Assembly (NCBI RefSeq): GCF_009730915.1
Contig: NC_052489.1
Span: 3,685,622 to 3,749,621 of the forward strand
DNA length: 64,000 nt
Origin: Dioscorea cayenensis subsp. rotundata
Taxonomy: Eukaryota > Streptophyta > Magnoliopsida > Dioscoreales > Dioscoreaceae
Reading direction: 5' to 3'
Below, piece after piece: positions 11,760 to 24,211 of the stretch. Numbering within the stretch: position 1 is the first letter of the stretch; each line of letters begins with the position of its first letter. Made by a program: the position numbers and the translations under genes. The notes under the pieces are model-generated. The model had not been told where the DNA came from and did not search any database. It saw nothing but the letters and a program-made list of their open reading frames with translations.

Positions 11760-11796
11760 TATGGTCTTGTTTGGATTAGTTCCAAACAAGACCATA
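11760..11796. repeat. Perfect 16-bp stem hairpin, 5-nt loop
   Basis: TATGGTCTTGTTTGGA at 11760-11775 is followed, after the loop TTAGT, by its exact reverse complement at 11781-11796. It could be a minimal foldback or a remnant of an element with TTGTTTGG tips. No U-run follows. Confidence 0.85.
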
Positions 11797-14700
11797 ACCC
11801 CCTCCTCTGTGCATTTTCAATTTATATAAAAACGCTTTTGGGCTTCTATTTCTTCGCTAATTCTTCATAATAAACTTCTTCTCCAATCTTTCTTTTTCCC
11901 CATTATTATTCGATCTCTCTTCAAGAATTCATCCTTTGATTTTTCCCCCTTAATTTTATTTTTTTTCTTGCTTAATTTCAATAATTATAGTGGATTAATG
12001 ATTTTCTTATTTGAAGATATGCAATTTGTGAAGTAATTTTTTTTAAGTACTTGTTTATATAAAATATTTTTTTTCCTAGAAACTCAATAGGGTATTTATC
12101 TTGTATTATTACATAATTTTGAATATATTTGAAGTTTGATTTACTAAATCTTATTTTCCTTTTTTGTCTACGATTTTCCGGCTCCACCGTTGAATATGAT
12201 CGACTCCTCCAAGTGCACCCTCCAAGTAGCAAGTAACATGGACAACCTTTCGCATTTATACATATTCATTTACATAAGGACCTAATAGCATACCAAAAGA
12301 GCTAGTAGATCGTCACCTTTATTAAGATCAATAAATCCTTAAAGGTCTTACCAAATTTAAAGATTAATTTCAGTAGTACTCCAAGCACAAAAATTTTATT
12401 TTAACTATATACATAAAGCATATGATATTGATTCATAATATTTCTATAGAAAATTAATCAGTTTTTTTTTTTTACTTTAATTTCTATTTAAAGCTATCTT
12501 CTTACATGAGGTTATTAAAGCATTATAAATATGTCAATTGTGTACTCACTATAGATATAGAGACCCTCTTATCATTCGGTGTTTTCAAGATTCTCCTCTT
12601 TATTGTAATTTTTTTTTTCGTATGATTGTGATATAGTACTTCTAAAAATTCTTAATTTTGTTCTATATAATAAACCAAAGAAAAAACAATCACCAAGTGT
12701 TTGTCACTGCATTAAACATGTCTCACTAACATTTGAATCACCACATCCTCATGTTCTGTCATCCACCAACCCTCAACAGCACTTGCAAGGTTGCATTGCA
12801 ATCAGCCATATGCTTATGTGAATTCACTGTTATTAAATCATTTTCACAACAAATATATATGTATTTCCCATTACCATAATTTCTGTGAGTTCAAGTTATA
12901 CTTCTAAAGCCAAGACTAATTCCTTAATAAATTATAACTATTTACAAATAAATTGGCAATGATCAGAAGATCTATCCATCTATTTTTCCTACAACTCTTC
13001 ATATATCCTTAACAAATAAGACCCTATATAGAATTAATCTTACCCTCAAAAAGTATCAAAAGCAAGAGAATTCTCTTTTGATCAAATCTAACTCCACCGT
13101 TAATAAGGGAGGATACAAACAAACTAAATAAATCTAAACGGTGACCTGCATACATCATTAACACTTAGAAAGCTAAATATATAGTAAATCAAAATGTAAC
13201 AAAGAAACTCCTCATTAAAGTTAATTTCACTAAGATTAAGACTTGTGGACAAGTTAGGTCCCAAAAGATAAGATCAAGTAGTAAACCATGCATGATGGCC
13301 GATGACCTACACCATCAAGTCCCGTTGCAAGCAAAAGACCAAATGAAGGATCAACATCTCAGGACAACATATCAATGAAATATATGATCACACCTACTCA
13401 TATCACTAAAGCATTTAAAGGTGTTGTGATTAGGCTTTGTTTCAATATGAGTGTGTGTACATACACTGTATCGCCATCTCATCATTTGGTTAAGGACTCC
13501 ATGAGCATTTAGGCTTGTTAGGCCTTTCTTGGGGGAGTTACATACTGAGGATGGGTGATGTGAACATGTTTGGAAGGTTTGTTCTAGGGATGGCTTCTTC
13601 TTCTTCTTCTTCTTCAAAATATATAAATATATTCATTAACTTCTTTTTTCTTGAAGAAATTTATTTAATGTGGATATATATTTGATGGTGAGACCTTAAT
13701 TGATTTCTGATAAAATTGGTTTAATGTGATATATATATATACCCCACTGTCACTGTTGTCTTTTTGAGGGATATATATAATGAATAAAGGGGATATATAT
13801 AATTGATAATTTTGAAAAGTTTTAAATGGATTAACTTTGAATTGATATTTTTTCAAACTTTGAATTGATAATACTTTAAAATTTTTGTGTATGTATCACT
13901 TGCACACTAAAGAGTTATAGTAATTGTGTTTAAACATCTAATCGATTTGAACACTTTTTATGTAATTTATTAAATTGATAGTTAAGTTGATAAAGCGTGA
14001 TAAACTTTGTTTCTTAGAAAAATATAAATAAATAAACTTATTTGATGATGTGATACTTGACAATGAGATCTAATTAATGAAATTCCCAAAAAAAAAAAAT
14101 TTGAATGTAATCATAATATATATATATATATATCACATTGTTACATTCTTAATGACATTTTTCTTGTGAATGATTAATTTATATAATTGTGTTTAGGTAT
14201 CTAATCATTTTGAACTGTATTTTATCCAATTTATTAAAATGAAAGCTAAGTGGGCAAAACGTACTACTTTCTTTTATTAATAAATAACGTAATTTCTCTC
14301 CTTTCCTCTGTATATTATCATTCATTTTAATTGATGTCCGCCACCAAAAAATTTAATTACATATAAAATAGAATTTATTCAACATCAACATCAAACAGCA
14401 AAAATGCATGCATGCATGAACTTAAAACTTATCACTCAAATCAAATGTATGCTTATCATGCATATATTATCTAAAGAATCTCTATATCATCCAAACTTAT
14501 TTGATTTTTGCAACAAAATCACTTATTACTTAAAATAACAATTCACACAATTAACCTTCTTCATGATTTACATTATTAAACATCACACGTGCATATACTT
14601 ATAAATACCCGATCCCTAAACCCTAACAAATTTTGTTCGTAAGTCCTTATCCTTATTGTGTATGAAAAGGATATGCCATGCTAAGAAGGAAGCGTAAGGT

Positions 14701-15150
14701 ACTTATTAGAGACATAAGGTATCTCTTTGATGTGGATTAGATGTAATAAATGAAGATATTCCTTGTGTTATATAATGTAATATATATATATATATATATA
14801 TATATGCATATCTTCTTGAAGTCTAATTATAACAACTACTTGTATTTTTGTGGTGATTGTGCTATCTCAATCACAACCCATGATCCCATCCCTTGACAAT
14901 ACAAATTATATACCAAAATATTTTGGTAAGTATTCATTAAAATTTGCATAGAAATGGCCCTAATTGTTTTTTTGGATACCATACATAGGATTAAAAAAGA
15001 AAAAAAAAAAATGAAAATGAGAGCTCCTAATAATATACAGTAAAAACTTTTTTATTGGTGTTTGATTTGTCATATAAATTCGACAATTTTTTAAAAAGAA
15101 ATGTCTATATAATTAGTCCATTCCCTGGGCATTGTAAAGATTTTTGAAAT
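11797..15150. other. 3.3-kb intergenic region, no gene supported
   Basis: AT-rich DNA with short (TA)n runs near 13731, 14118 and 14780-14805 and an ATGCATGCATGC run near 14405. Open frames here are under 85 codons, low-complexity and match nothing I recognise. Two diverged blocks near 13665-13860 and 14040-14230 share GTTTA-ACATCTAATC-TTGAAC motifs and may be an old duplication. Confidence 0.5.
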
Positions 15151-15628
15151 CAGGAAAAAGTACATAAAAAACCTTTGTGATTTCCAAGATTTACAAAATA
15201 AAGAATGTGGTTTTTTTTTATTCTATGATGCATGGTTTCGCAAATTTACAAAAAAGAGAAAAACCGTTACCAAGTCGTTAAAGGTGTTAACTCAAACGGG
15301 CAAAATCGTCATTTCATTTAAAAACTATATATATATATATATTATGTTTGTTTATTTCTTCCAAAATTCTACTAAATAAAAAAAACTTAAATTTCAAAAA
15401 TCAAACAAAATCATCTTCAAAAAACATATTTTTTATGCCACATGACGGTTTTTTACATGAATGGACAATTATGCCCTTATTAAAAATGATAAAATTAACA
15501 TCGTTAACGGTTTTTCCTCCTTTTGTAAATCTGAAAAACCATACATCATAGAATCCAAAAAAAAAACCTCACATTCCTTATTTTACAAATCTTGGAAACC
15601 ATAAGGGTTTTTTTTTTTTACTTTTCCC
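15151..15628. mobile_element. Foldback MITE, about 480 bp, long TIRs
   Basis: The left arm (AGGAAAAAGTACATAAAAAA, then GATTTCCAAGATTTACAAA) is the reverse complement of the right arm (TTTACAAATCTTGGAAACC ... CTTTTCCC) over about 170 bp. The arms include CTATGATGCATGG against CCATACATCATAG and CCGTTACCAAGTCGTTAA against TTAACATCGTTAACGG. TTGAAAT borders both ends as a likely target duplication. Long arms fit a Mutator-like MITE. No coding capacity. Confidence 0.75.
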
Positions 15629-16296
15629 TTGAAATAAGTGTACGAGCACCCCAAAAAATTGAATAATTATTGATAGACACTTATAAAAACTCATATTTAT
15701 ATATATTTTTATTTTCATATGTTCTCTTGAAGTTAAAAATCAATTTATAAATTTAATATATATATATAGGTTGATTTTTTCCCCTATTTGTCTGAGTGTA
15801 TTTAGGGGAAGGTGTAAAAAATAGTTTAGTCTTTTTTTTCCTTAAATTAATTTTTAATAATATATATATATAAACAAAACAAAAACAAAAAAATTTTATA
15901 AATCAGCCACCACCTCTCAGTTTATCAGCACTGTATATCCTGTGTAAAGTGTTCATATATATCTTATTAAAAAAAGGGTTTCACATGCACAGTGAGAGCA
16001 TAAATCTATTGAAGTAGAAAAACTTCAGTTTTGTATACGCTCTGACAAGAGGCTTATTCACATTTCAATAAAAAAAACTATAAATATATACAAGCAAATG
16101 TTATTTTTGCAGTTCGTAGGTATATAAATAATTCCTATTTTTGCAGGACTTGAAAAACCCCAAATTTTAGTTTGGAAAATCCAAACAAATGCATTAGTTA
16201 ACCTGTTAATTCATTTTAATAAATTTTTTTTTTATTAATTGAAGTAGAAAAAAAGAAGAAGCAATCATCGCCAGGCCAACCAACAACTTCCCAATC
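15629..16296. other. Intergenic upstream of the PMEI gene
   Basis: AT-rich, no coding signal. A short direct repeat of GAAGTAGAAAAA occurs at about 16013 and 16241. Confidence 0.45.
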
Positions 16297-16302
16297 CACG
16301 TG
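16297..16302. promoter_or_regulatory. G-box CACGTG upstream of PMEI
   Basis: The CCACGTGTCA context lies 131-136 bases upstream of the PMEI start and 75 bases upstream of its TATA box. This is the bZIP/bHLH target class; occupancy is not shown by sequence. Confidence 0.5.
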
Positions 16303-16376
16303 TCAAAATCTAAGTAAAATAGTAATATTTAGAACCCAATGAGGGCATTCTCGTAATTCAACATGTACTCTCCCTG

Positions 16377-16382
16377 TATAAA
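16377..16382 (+). promoter_or_regulatory. TATA box of the PMEI gene
   Basis: TATAAA lies 51-56 bases upstream of the ATG at 16433, in a GC-richer stretch. This implies a leader of roughly 20-30 bases. Confidence 0.7.
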
Positions 16383-16432
16383 CCCCACGGCTCGCCGTTG
16401 AGATACCAAATCCCTAAAAAGAGCATAAAAAA

Positions 16433-17044
16433 ATGGCTCTCAAATCTCCCCAAATTCCCATCCTCTTCTTCGTCTCCGCCCTAACCTTCGTCGCCGGCGA
16501 TCTTCCGGTCATTCCACCCACCACCTCCGTCGACAACTCGACGGCATTCATCAGATCGAGCTGCGGCGCCACTCGCTACCCGGAGCTCTGCTTCTCCTCC
16601 CTCATCCACTACGCCGACACCGTCCGCTCCGATCCCGTCCTCCTCGCCTGGCTCGCCGTCAACATCACCCTCGGCCGAGTCCGTTCCGTCTCCTCCCACA
16701 TCTCCTCTCTCCGGCAGGCAACGACCTCCGGCGATTCCCGCGAATTCGCCGCCTTACGAGACTGCGCCGAAACCCTAGCTGACGCGGCACAGCTCGCAAA
16801 GAAGTCCGCCTCCGAGATCGGCCGGCTCGCTAAGGCTGAGACCTCACCGGAGGTCGGATGGTGGGTCTCCAACGCACAGACGTGGTTGAGCGCCGTGCTC
16901 ACCAATGAGGACACGTGTACGGACGGATTTTCACCGGTCGGAGCCAGTACTCTGAAGGCCGATGTCTGCCGGCGAGTTGGGTCGGCGAAGAAGTACACCA
17001 GCAACGCACTCGCTCTTGTCAACAAACTCGTTTCCAGCCGTTGA
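16433..17044 (+). CDS. Pectin methylesterase inhibitor (invertase/PME inhibitor family)
   Basis: Single-exon gene of 203 residues, normal for the family. PMEI proteins bind pectin methylesterase 1:1 in the apoplast and so influence pectin stiffness; some relatives inhibit invertase instead, and sequence alone does not exclude that. Residues 1-22 form a hydrophobic signal peptide (ILFFVSALTFVAG core). The four expected disulphide cysteines are present: C44 and C53 in the CGATRYPELC hairpin, and C111 and C162 in the four-helix bundle. C179 is an extra, unpaired-looking cysteine. Motifs AALRDCAETLADA and WLSAVLTNEDTC are typical of the family. Codons are strongly GC-ending at the 5' part, unlike the surrounding DNA. 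A TATA box and a G-box lie just upstream. It resembles the 21-kDa-protein / PMEI3-9-11 type subgroup. Confidence 0.92.
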   Translation: MALKSPQIPILFFVSALTFVAGDLPVIPPTTSVDNSTAFIRSSCGATRYPELCFSSLIHYADTVRSDPVLLAWLAVNITLGRVRSVSSHISSLRQATTSGDSREFAALRDCAETLADAAQLAKKSASEIGRLAKAETSPEVGWWVSNAQTWLSAVLTNEDTCTDGFSPVGASTLKADVCRRVGSAKKYTSNALALVNKLVSSR

Positions 17045-17763
17045 TCTCGCGTCATCCTCACCGTTGGATCCCCAGGTTGTCCTAATATTCCTTGTACAAA
17101 TATCTTTAATAAATATATAAAAATTTATAAATATTATTGCCCGTATATTATTCTGCATGGAAAAATAATCACTTCAAAAAGCATTTCAAACAAAATAATT
17201 ATTTATCTCACAGACTCACAACGCACTAATAATAATAATAATAATTATTATTATTATTATTATTATTATTATTGTTATAGTTATTGATCTATTGATTGTT
17301 GGGAAAAAAAAAATAATTCGGAGTATCTCGAATGGTCGAACTAACCGTGTAAATTTTTATCGTTTAGACCAACTCCTAATTAATAATTATTTGATTGTTT
17401 AGTATATATATAATATTATTTATGTTTGAGTATTATTGTAAATAAAAAAAATGACTTGATGTGGAATAGCATAGGTTTATATATCAAGTTATTCTGAATG
17501 CATTGAATTGGTTGTATGTGTGATGAAAATGAATGAAGATGAGCATGACTTGCATTAATGATGATGAGGCTAAGGTAACAATTTCTATAAGAACTCATTC
17601 ATGCTGCAGGTCTCATGAAACCTATCAGAATGTGGGGGCAGTGCATGCCAGTAATAAATTCATGTGGAGTAATTTTTTTTTTTTTTATCAATGTTATTTA
17701 TTTGAAATAAAAAGTGGTTTATTCCCTCTGTAATAAACCTTTTAGTTTGGATATTTTGATGCA

Positions 17764-17798
<35 letters not shown>

Positions 17799-18278
17799 AG
17801 AAGGGGCAAAACCAAGAACATCACTCATTTTGAAGGTTATTAGTGATTTTTATCTTTCTATGTGAATATTTTGCTATCTGTGTGTATGGTGTCAAATAGA
17901 AATGATTTACAGTAAAAGTAATAATTGAAAAAAAATCTTGTATAATATTTTTTGAATTTTAGGAGTGAAGCGATGAATAGCACTGACATGAGTATAGTTT
18001 GAAACTAAAAGTGATTTAATTCTACAATCAAAAACTTAGGAATGAAGAACATAAAAAATAACAATAAAAATAAATTAAATTTTTTTAATTAATTACCATT
18101 GGTTTAGTAATTACCTTACCCTTGAGCAGCAGCACCTAGAGAGATAAGATTATACATGCCAACAAACATGTTCCTAGAGAAAATGAAATGGTTTGGTTCT
18201 ATATATGTAGCTCCTTAATTTATGTGTAAAGTTTGTGGTCCTTTTGATAGGGAGAGCAAATTGGGTGAGGTTGTGAGT
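17045..18278. other. Intergenic downstream of PMEI
   Basis: AT-rich, with (ATT)n at about 17227-17270 and (TA)n at 17766-17795. A short open frame at 17533-17733 has no recognisable motif. No gene supported. Confidence 0.5.
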
Positions 18279-18535
18279 GCCACATATTTGGAATTCATCT
18301 CTCTGTGTATCTAAAATTAACAAGGGCTTTGTGGATCTAAAATTTGGTAAAAATTAACAAAACTACATAGAGTGTAGATTCTTCTTTCCATTTTAAAAAT
18401 TCTCATGCCACATATTTGGAATTCATCTCTCAGTGTGGCTAAGAAGGGTTTTGCGGATCTAAAATTTGGTGATTTTTTTAAATAAAATTAGCAAAACTAA
18501 AAATATTATAGATTCTTCTTTTCATTATAAAAATT
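18279..18535. repeat. Tandem duplication, 2 x about 128 bp
   Basis: GCCACATATTTGGAATTCAT starts at 18279 and again at 18407. The two copies share GGATCTAAAATTTGGT and GATTCTTCTTT blocks in order, with about 10-15% divergence and small indels. Confidence 0.8.
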
Positions 18536-20236
18536 TGAAAGAAACAGAAAAAATAATGATAAAACAAAGAGAAATTTATGCCCCCATGATAATAATAATT
18601 GAGCAATTAAAACACTTAAGTTCATAATCTTCTCAATTAATACATAATTAAGACGCAATAATTAAATATGTGTTTGAGTAGTTTGTTGATATTCTTAAAA
18701 AAAACAGTTTATAATTTTGGATTTGCATGAGATATATTTTAATCCTACCACCAATCATAATTTATTGATTTGAACAAGGTTGTGTTATTTTTTTTATATT
18801 TTTAATTTAAGTTAAATAAAAAAGTACCACTAATATAAAATAAAATAAAATAAAAAAGAGTGCTTTAACTATGACAGCAGAGCTTATGAGGATGATGTTG
18901 GCCTTTCTCCTACCAAAATATTTATTTATTTATTTATTTATTTGGTTTTCACGTGCATGAGATTGTCTAGACGCCATGCAAATAATAAGAACCATTTGTA
19001 AGCATGTTAGACTGTTAGTTCAACCACCAATCATACATTATTTGTGGGCCACTTTAGCCATTTTCTTGATCATATGCAATACATATGGGAATAATAGTTG
19101 GCGAGGAAATCATAGTTTGATTGAGAATGCAACTAATGAATCTCTAAGTGTCATTATTAATTGTGTGTGCTTAATTAATTATGAGATATCACACATGCAA
19201 GAATAAAGTTTGAGCTTCATGCAAATAGTTAAAAATATTTTTTGTTTTATATAATTATTAATAAAATTAAAAATTATTTTTATATATGATCAATTCTTAC
19301 ATCTCCTATAATCAATGGAGTGACATCAAGTTTTGGTGTGTTGGGTGATGTCATTATTATCGAACATGGGTATATTGCATTTGTGTGTAATAAAATAATT
19401 GAGCAATTTAAATAAATCAATGCTTGTTGGTTCAGATAGCTAAATTGTTATTTCGTAAGAATTTATTTGATTTAATTGTACCATGTAGTTTTTTAAAAGG
19501 CATTCTAAGTGAGTTATTTTAATTTTCAACTACACAATTTTCTTCATTTGAATCTAAATAAACAAAAAAATTATATATACATTTATATTTAATTTAGGCA
19601 ATGAAAACACTCTTTTAATTGGTTGAAAAAAAATTAAGAGTTAAAATCATTTTTTTAGCAATGTTTAATATTTGATATTTATATGAATTTGTAAAGCGTT
19701 TTTAATTTCCCCACAATTTTCTTTTATATTATGCAAATGCTGATTCTAACATGATATTATTGATGGATGACTAAAAAGTTATATTAATGTTACATATGGT
19801 TGGATAAATCTTTCCTTGATTGATGTCATAATTTTGGCTATACTTTTGCCTTTGGGTCGATAGATTCCTCACCCTAATTAACCTAATATTTAACAAAGTC
19901 AAGTTAAAGGTTCCATCTCTATATAGTTGCTTCTTTAACCCAAATTTAAAGCATATTTTGCATGAGTTTTGATGATAAATTTAAGCTTATAATTAAGGTT
20001 TAATAACCCAACTAAAGGCTCTATCTTAATGAGATGAAGTGGAAACCTTATCCTGTCATATCATATGATGTTCATGGAGCCAAAAAAGAATATATATATA
20101 TATATATATATATACAATGTTAAAAAAAGGATAAGGTAAATAGCCACATGTCGTATAAAAATGAAAAAAAAAAAAAAATTATAATATAACTACTCATTCG
20201 CACAGTCTAGGCTATATTAATTGGCACATCATTAGC
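18536..20236. other. Intergenic, no gene supported
   Basis: AT-rich. (TTTA)n near 18920-18942 and (TA)n at about 20091-20114. Nothing coding recognised. Confidence 0.5.
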
Positions 20237-20885
20237 TGTTGGGTTTCAGCCCATTTGGTGGGCTACCAACAAAGAAGAAACAAAGCTTGGGCTTGACCCA
20301 AGATAAAAATAAAAAAGAAAAAAATGAAACTATGTCAATAATGAAGAAATGGAGGGCAACAAGATAATTTCACAGGCTAAATTCTCTCATTCTTTTGTGA
20401 ATGAGAATGAGTCATTCTTGTAAAAGGGCAATGTGCAACATGTGTGAGAGAGAGAGAAAGAGAGAGAGGAAGCTACCACCAAGAAACCAACAGAGGAGAA
20501 AGGGAAGAGAGGGAGCTAGGGTAAGGAGATCGGATGGCCAAACATCGCCGGATCTCATTCAAACTCCGGGAGGAGATTCCTTGCAAAAAACTCAACCTAT
20601 TGATTAGGTTTGATCCTTCCTTCACCTCTACTTGTTGTTTGTTATCCATCCTTATTGATGATGATGGTGGTAATGTCATACAAATCCTTTCTTATGAATG
20701 TTGTTGCCCTCATGAATGTAAACCTCTAGTTAGCTAGAGAGGAACCATTGTAACCCATTGTTGACATAGTGGATGCATGTTTAAGAGGCTCTAAGAAGTT
20801 CCTTGGTTTTTCCCTCGATTCGTAGGGTTTTCCACGCTAAAATTGTGTTTTGCATTGTTGTATGTTTGTTCATCCCATTCTAACA
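20237..20885 (+). mobile_element. Possible solo/truncated LTR (Copia-like)
   Basis: The segment starts TGTTGGGTTTCAGCCC and ends CATTCTAACA (TG...CA). Near its end is GATTCGTAGGGTTTTCCACG, the style of the transcribed end of many plant Copia LTRs. It contains a purine-rich (GAGA) leader-like zone and two short stop-limited frames. No primer-binding site follows and the 5-bp flanks differ, so this is tentative. An alternative is a short non-coding transcript. Confidence 0.35.
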
Positions 20886-20989
20886 AGAATTGAGGGGTTT
20901 AGTAGTGTTTTATGCTTGTTTTGAAGCATTTAAGGGTTGTAGAAGACTTGGGAAGACATTTGAAGCCTCAAGGAAGCTCTACAAGACTT

Positions 20990-21300
20990 TTTGCAGTTTA
21001 TGCGGGCTGCATACGGGGCCGCACAAGGTCGCTAGTGAAGCTCACGGGTGTTTTGCGGCCGCATGAGACCCGCACATGAACAGTGATTTTGCTACATTGC
21101 TATGAACAGTACCTGTAAACAGTACCTTTGCTACAATACCCGGTAGACAGCAAGGCTCACGGACAAACTTGCGCCCGCATAAGTTCGCCAGTGAGGTTCA
21201 CGGGGAAGTGTGCGCCCGCATATCGGCCGCATGTGAACAGTACCAGTGCTGCAGTGCCGGTGGACAGTAGCATTACTACAGTACTTCCGTAGATTTTCAC
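20990..21300. repeat. GC-rich degenerate repeats (GAACAGTAC / GCGCCCGCAT)
   Basis: GAACAGTACC or a close variant occurs repeatedly, interleaved with GGCTCACGG / GTTCACGGG and TGCGCCCGCAT / GCGGCCGCAT. The local GC content is far above its surroundings. Such mixtures occur in leader regions of large plant Ty3/gypsy elements, so this may be retrotransposon-derived. Confidence 0.55.
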
Positions 21301-21333
21301 TATTCCAAAAATCGGATAAACCCCAGCATTAGC

Positions 21334-21334
<1 letters not shown>

Positions 21335-21364
<30 letters not shown>

Positions 21365-21401
21365 TTTTTGGTGTATATAGATTAGCTTGGTTTGTTAATG
21401 G

Positions 21402-21443
<42 letters not shown>
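21335..21443. repeat. (TA)n and (ATT)n microsatellites
   Basis: A (TA)n run at 21335-21360 is followed by an (ATT)n run at about 21402-21443, separated by about 40 bases of unique sequence. Confidence 0.9.
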
Positions 21444-22106
21444 TACAAATGTAATAAGCACAAGAAGCAATGAAATTTTAAATAAATTAAGAAGACATTA
21501 GGACTATAATATCCCAATTTTTATATGATTAAAGTTATTTTTGATCCATGAAATTTGTTCCAACTTTGATTTTGATCAATTTTTAAAAATAATTTAATAT
21601 AATCTCTATATTTTGTATTTTTATTTTATTACAGTTGTTGATGTTGTTGCTACTGTGACAAGTGTCAGACAATTTAAAATATATAATTTTTTTGTAGTTC
21701 TTTTTATGACATATTGGCAACGTGGTATGTTTTTATCTTTTCGATTGATGAACATGGATTAAAAAAAGTTTGAAAATTTTGAATATTTTTGAGACAGCAT
21801 CACTATTTTGGTTAACCCTTTTTAAGCTCCTCTCAAGTCTACATCATTCCATGTGCTTTTGTGAGGATATTCATATGTTCTCCTAAGCAAGTCAACTTGA
21901 GGGAGCAATAAATATTTAGCGTTAGATAACTATGCATTTCCATAGATATAACAGAATAATTATTTAATACAGTAGCAATAATGACTTTTTGAAGTTGTAT
22001 TCATACAAAAGTAGGATCAAATTACTAATTATGAAGCTACTATTGCCTACAATTCGAGAAGACTTGAATTGGGGAATTCCATCGAAGATGCCTAACACTT
22101 CTAATC
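21444..22106. other. Intergenic, no gene supported
   Basis: AT-rich DNA between the microsatellites and the hAT element. The 8-bp hAT target site CTTCTAAT ends this interval at 22099-22106. Confidence 0.5.
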
Positions 22107-22405
22107 AAGATAGTTAGATTCGGATCGGCCTGGCCAGTTCAAGCGGAAAAACTGGGAACCGGCCATGTGAGTCATGTGACCAGTCCGGGTATACCCTATT
22201 GAACAGAGTATGGAAAAACTCAGTGTTAACCCGGTGACTCGGGCGATTCAACGGGAACCGGTTGATCCGGCTGGGTCACTCGGGTCACAATTTTAGAATT
22301 TTTTTTACAATATTTCATAATTTATTATTATTTTCTCATTAGAAACCACAAAATCATGTATATTTATTAATATTAATTTTTAATTTATAATCAATAAATA
22401 GAATT

Positions 22406-22481
<76 letters not shown>

Positions 22482-23091
22482 TAAACATACCAATAAAAAT
22501 TAACATTTAAAAATAAAATCCATTGATATGGTATGTGAATACTTTATAAAAATTTAATTTATTAAGAACATAAAACAATAAATTGGTGCAATTTTATTAT
22601 AGAATATAAAAATAAAATATTTTAACTAAATAAAAAAATATAAGAAAATTTAAAATAAAATAAAAACTCAATTGAGATGGGGTAAGTTATATAATTTATT
22701 GATAAAATATATCATCCATATAAAAGGATAAAAATTAGTGAATTAAATTCCTTATCTATTCTAACAAAATCAACCAATAAACAAATAAATAAATAACACT
22801 GATTCAATTTAAATATATTAACATATTAATATATTAAATTTGTAAATATTTAAAAAACTTAAAAATAAATGACATAATTTAAAAACAATCGTGTATATAA
22901 AGTCATTTATCAATTTAAATATTAAATTTGAGTAGATTTTTTATATTATATTTGCTAATTATTAATTATTATAATATTTTTTATATTTATTATTGACCCC
23001 GGTTCAATTCCGGTTCGATCCGGTCGAATTCATTGACCCCTGACTCTTGGGCTTAGCCGGGTCAATGTCCATGCCGAGTCTGACAACCTTG
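22107..23091. mobile_element. Non-autonomous hAT element, 985 bp, TSD CTTCTAAT
   Basis: The left end CAAGATAGTTAGATTCGG and the reverse-complemented right end CAAGGTTGTCAGACTCGG form imperfect inverted repeats. CTTCTAAT is duplicated exactly at 22099-22106 and 23092-23099, an 8-bp hAT-type target site. The subterminal zones are rich in GGTTCGATCCGG / CCGGGTCA motifs. The core is AT-rich and contains a long (TA)n run. No transposase frame. Confidence 0.85.
22411..22479. repeat. (TA)n microsatellite, 69 bp, inside hAT element
   Basis: Uninterrupted TA dinucleotides, the longest such run in the window and probably length-polymorphic. Confidence 0.95.
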
Positions 23092-23099
23092 CTTCTAAT

Positions 23100-24211
23100 T
23101 GACAGAACAACCATAAATATATATTGGGTTTGAAAAGCCTCGTCTTACCTCCCCACCTCGTCTACTATCACTTTATGTTATGTTAATTTGGTAGGGGATA
23201 ATATCGAATTGTTCCTAAAATCTGACTCAGGCAACGTAAGATTACCTCGTTTAGTTACTTAGCATGAGAATATTACATTCTTAGAATTTAATAATTTTTT
23301 TAATATTACCGATAATGTAATTATAATAAGCGGTAATCTAATATTCTATGCAGATCATATGAAATGTATTTTCAATTATAACGTCATTATTTTATCTTTT
23401 TGGAATAAAAAGCCTACAAATTCATTAAAATTTTAAAAATATGACCTTGTTAAAAACTTTATAAATAAGACATTTCTTTTTTTTTTTCTTTTCCTTCCAA
23501 ACCCTAGCCTCCCTAATTTGTGTTCCTCCACTATTTATTTTGGTTTTAATTAACTCAATTTTAATAGAGAGAGAACTAGTTAATATATAGGAAAAAATCA
23601 TTAAATGCAAGTTTGCGGATATAGGTAATATATACAATAAACAACGTTGATATTTGCATCAAAATATAATAAAATTTGATATATTTGACACCTATTAGAT
23701 GAAGGAATTTTAGTAAAATGCCTTTTGGTAATTTTAGATTCCGAACTAACTAATCATGGTATTGTTACATATATTCCAGCCATATTATTGTCTTATAAAC
23801 CAAACAAAAATTACACATATTTTCGTCACTATAACTTAATTAGGAATTACATTCTCAGTAATCTTATTCTTATAGTAATATAAGATTTAGTGAACCAAAT
23901 AACCCCTAGGGTGATCCAACCATCTCTATAGTTCTTTGTGACTCAAACTCTTTTGTATCAAATTATAAATTTGCTTATCTACTCAAATTCTTTATGTACT
24001 TACACTATATGTCCTTGACCATGTATTTGTATCTGTAATCATTTCCCCATTTCTTGTTAATATATTTTGAATGATTTATCTATTTCTTAAAAAAAACAAA
24101 AAGTTGTCCCAATGCATTGATTTCATACAATTAGTGACCAAAAGTAAAACCGGTCATAGCTTAAACCCATTAGGGTGGCCATGGCCGCCAACCCTTAATT
24201 ATTAATGGGCT
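23100..24211. other. Intergenic, no gene supported
   Basis: AT-rich. The open frame on the minus strand at 23425-23637 is lysine-rich low complexity. 24160-24200 has a short GC-richer patch (AGGGTGGCCATGGCCGCC). Confidence 0.5.

Noticed and set aside
16609..17061. 150-codon minus-strand open frame
   Set aside because: Antisense shadow of the GC-rich PMEI gene, with no recognisable motif.
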